A DNA stretch of 13,011 nt, taken from an uncultured Geobacter sp. (lineage in GTDB: Bacteria > Desulfobacterota > Desulfuromonadia > Geobacterales > Geobacteraceae). Shown piece after piece: positions 12,648 through 13,011 of this stretch. Each line of letters begins with the position of its first letter. Positions within the stretch are counted from its first letter, which is position 1. Under the pieces are notes generated by a model that was given only the letters and a program-made list of their open reading frames with translations, was not told the DNA's origin and did no database searches. Made by a program: the position numbers and the translations under genes. The stretch spans positions 1 to 13,011 of the forward strand of contig CALABV010000063.1 in NCBI GenBank assembly GCA_937886325.1. Direction: 5' to 3'.

Positions 12648-13011
12648 GGTTCTCTCACGTGCGGTTTCATTACATGGAACGGCTGAGGTGAGCATAGTAC
12701 CCCAAGAAGGAGCGACACGCATCTGTTTTTTCCTTCAGTATCCGGTTGTCCCGACAGTTTTGCCATATGGTGCCTGTCCTTTCCGGCGTCTCCTCCGAAA
12801 AGTGTAAGGATCAAGGACTTCCCAGCCGATTTGAAGTCGGCCGGGCTCAAGGAAACATCCGTTGTTGCCGATACGAGTCATGGATAACGGACGCATCATG
12901 CATGGTTCGATTCAAGGCGGCATCGGTGCAACTATTCAGCATGGTCGCACGGTCGACAAGAACTTGCTTCCCCTCCCTTGACGGGAGGGGATTGAGGGGT
13001 GGGTGAAGCCG
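12648..13011. other. Right-edge region without a supported gene
   Basis: I see no credible gene in these 364 bases upstream of the acyl-CoA synthetase. Open frames at 12644-12850 (minus) and 12746-13006 (plus) lack ribosome sites and protein-like composition. A weak stem GCCGA/TCGGC lies at 12824-12840 and a G-tailed hairpin at 12966-13009. I could not assign a convincing promoter for the synthetase gene. Confidence 0.55.
12966..13009 (+). repeat. G-tailed hairpin, member 3
   Basis: TCCCCTCCC (12969-12977) pairs perfectly with GGGAGGGGA (12983-12991) around TTGAC, followed by TTGAGGGGTGGGTG. An outer pair, GCTTC (12966-12970) and GAAGC (13005-13009), can close a larger structure around the whole element. 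It matches member 2 in its tail (GGACTGAGGGGGGGTGA versus GGATTGAGGGGTGGGTGA). Confidence 0.7.

Noticed and set aside
1..13011. CRISPR array, tRNA, rRNA, phage or toxin-antitoxin module
   Set aside because: No regularly spaced repeats, clover-leaf sequences or matching gene pairs were seen on either strand.

Overview
The window looks like chromosomal DNA from a GC-rich Gram-negative bacterium, most likely a Geobacter-like member of the Desulfuromonadia. This is an inference. It rests on the gene mix (PilZ protein behind a sigma-54-like promoter, small siroheme reductase, SphA/MetA-type outer-membrane protein, AMP-forming acyl-CoA synthetase, short CoA-binding protein) and on intergenic spaces rich in palindromes. 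Eleven or twelve protein genes are supportable. I see no rRNA, tRNA, CRISPR array, intact insertion sequence or phage gene.

Layout. Bases 1-467 hold no gene I can support, but contain an imperfect palindrome and a strong terminator. 468-1779 (minus strand) carries a small secreted protein of unknown function and a LysR regulator. The regulator is divergent from a YnfM-like MFS exporter (1896-3146), with a clean LysR-type dyad between them. The exporter converges on a flavodoxin-fold iron-sulfur oxidoreductase (3413-4024, minus). A PilZ protein (4355-4972, plus) follows behind a sigma-54-like promoter, then an RNase H/RuvC-fold protein (5170-5637) and a one-PASTA-domain lipoprotein (5803-6105) with a good sigma-70 promoter. 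A GntP/NhaC-like permease lies on the minus strand (6416-7720). It is divergent, across a palindrome-dense 487-bp spacer, from an SphA/MetA-like outer-membrane protein (8208-9116). That gene and a 4-oxalocrotonate tautomerase homologue (9198-9386, minus) share a two-way terminator. A small sulfite/nitrite reductase (9574-10233, minus) is divergent from a CoA-binding protein (10379-10783, plus), whose end lies one base from that of a long-chain acyl-CoA synthetase (10785-12647, minus). The last 360 bases are gene-free apart from a G-rich-tailed hairpin.

How the parts work together. Most genes are single transcription units with their own signals, so this is not one operon or pathway. The functional units visible are the LysR/MFS pair and, more loosely, redox and acyl-CoA chemistry towards the right end. 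The most notable signals are non-coding: a 76-bp repeat present twice at 73/76 identity, with one change confined to its hairpin loop; a three-member family of hairpins with a G-rich tail; a sigma-54-like promoter overlapped by a dyad in front of the PilZ gene; and nested palindromes in the reductase/CoA-binding intergenic region. I did not find convincing evidence of a new defence, mobile or biosynthetic system.
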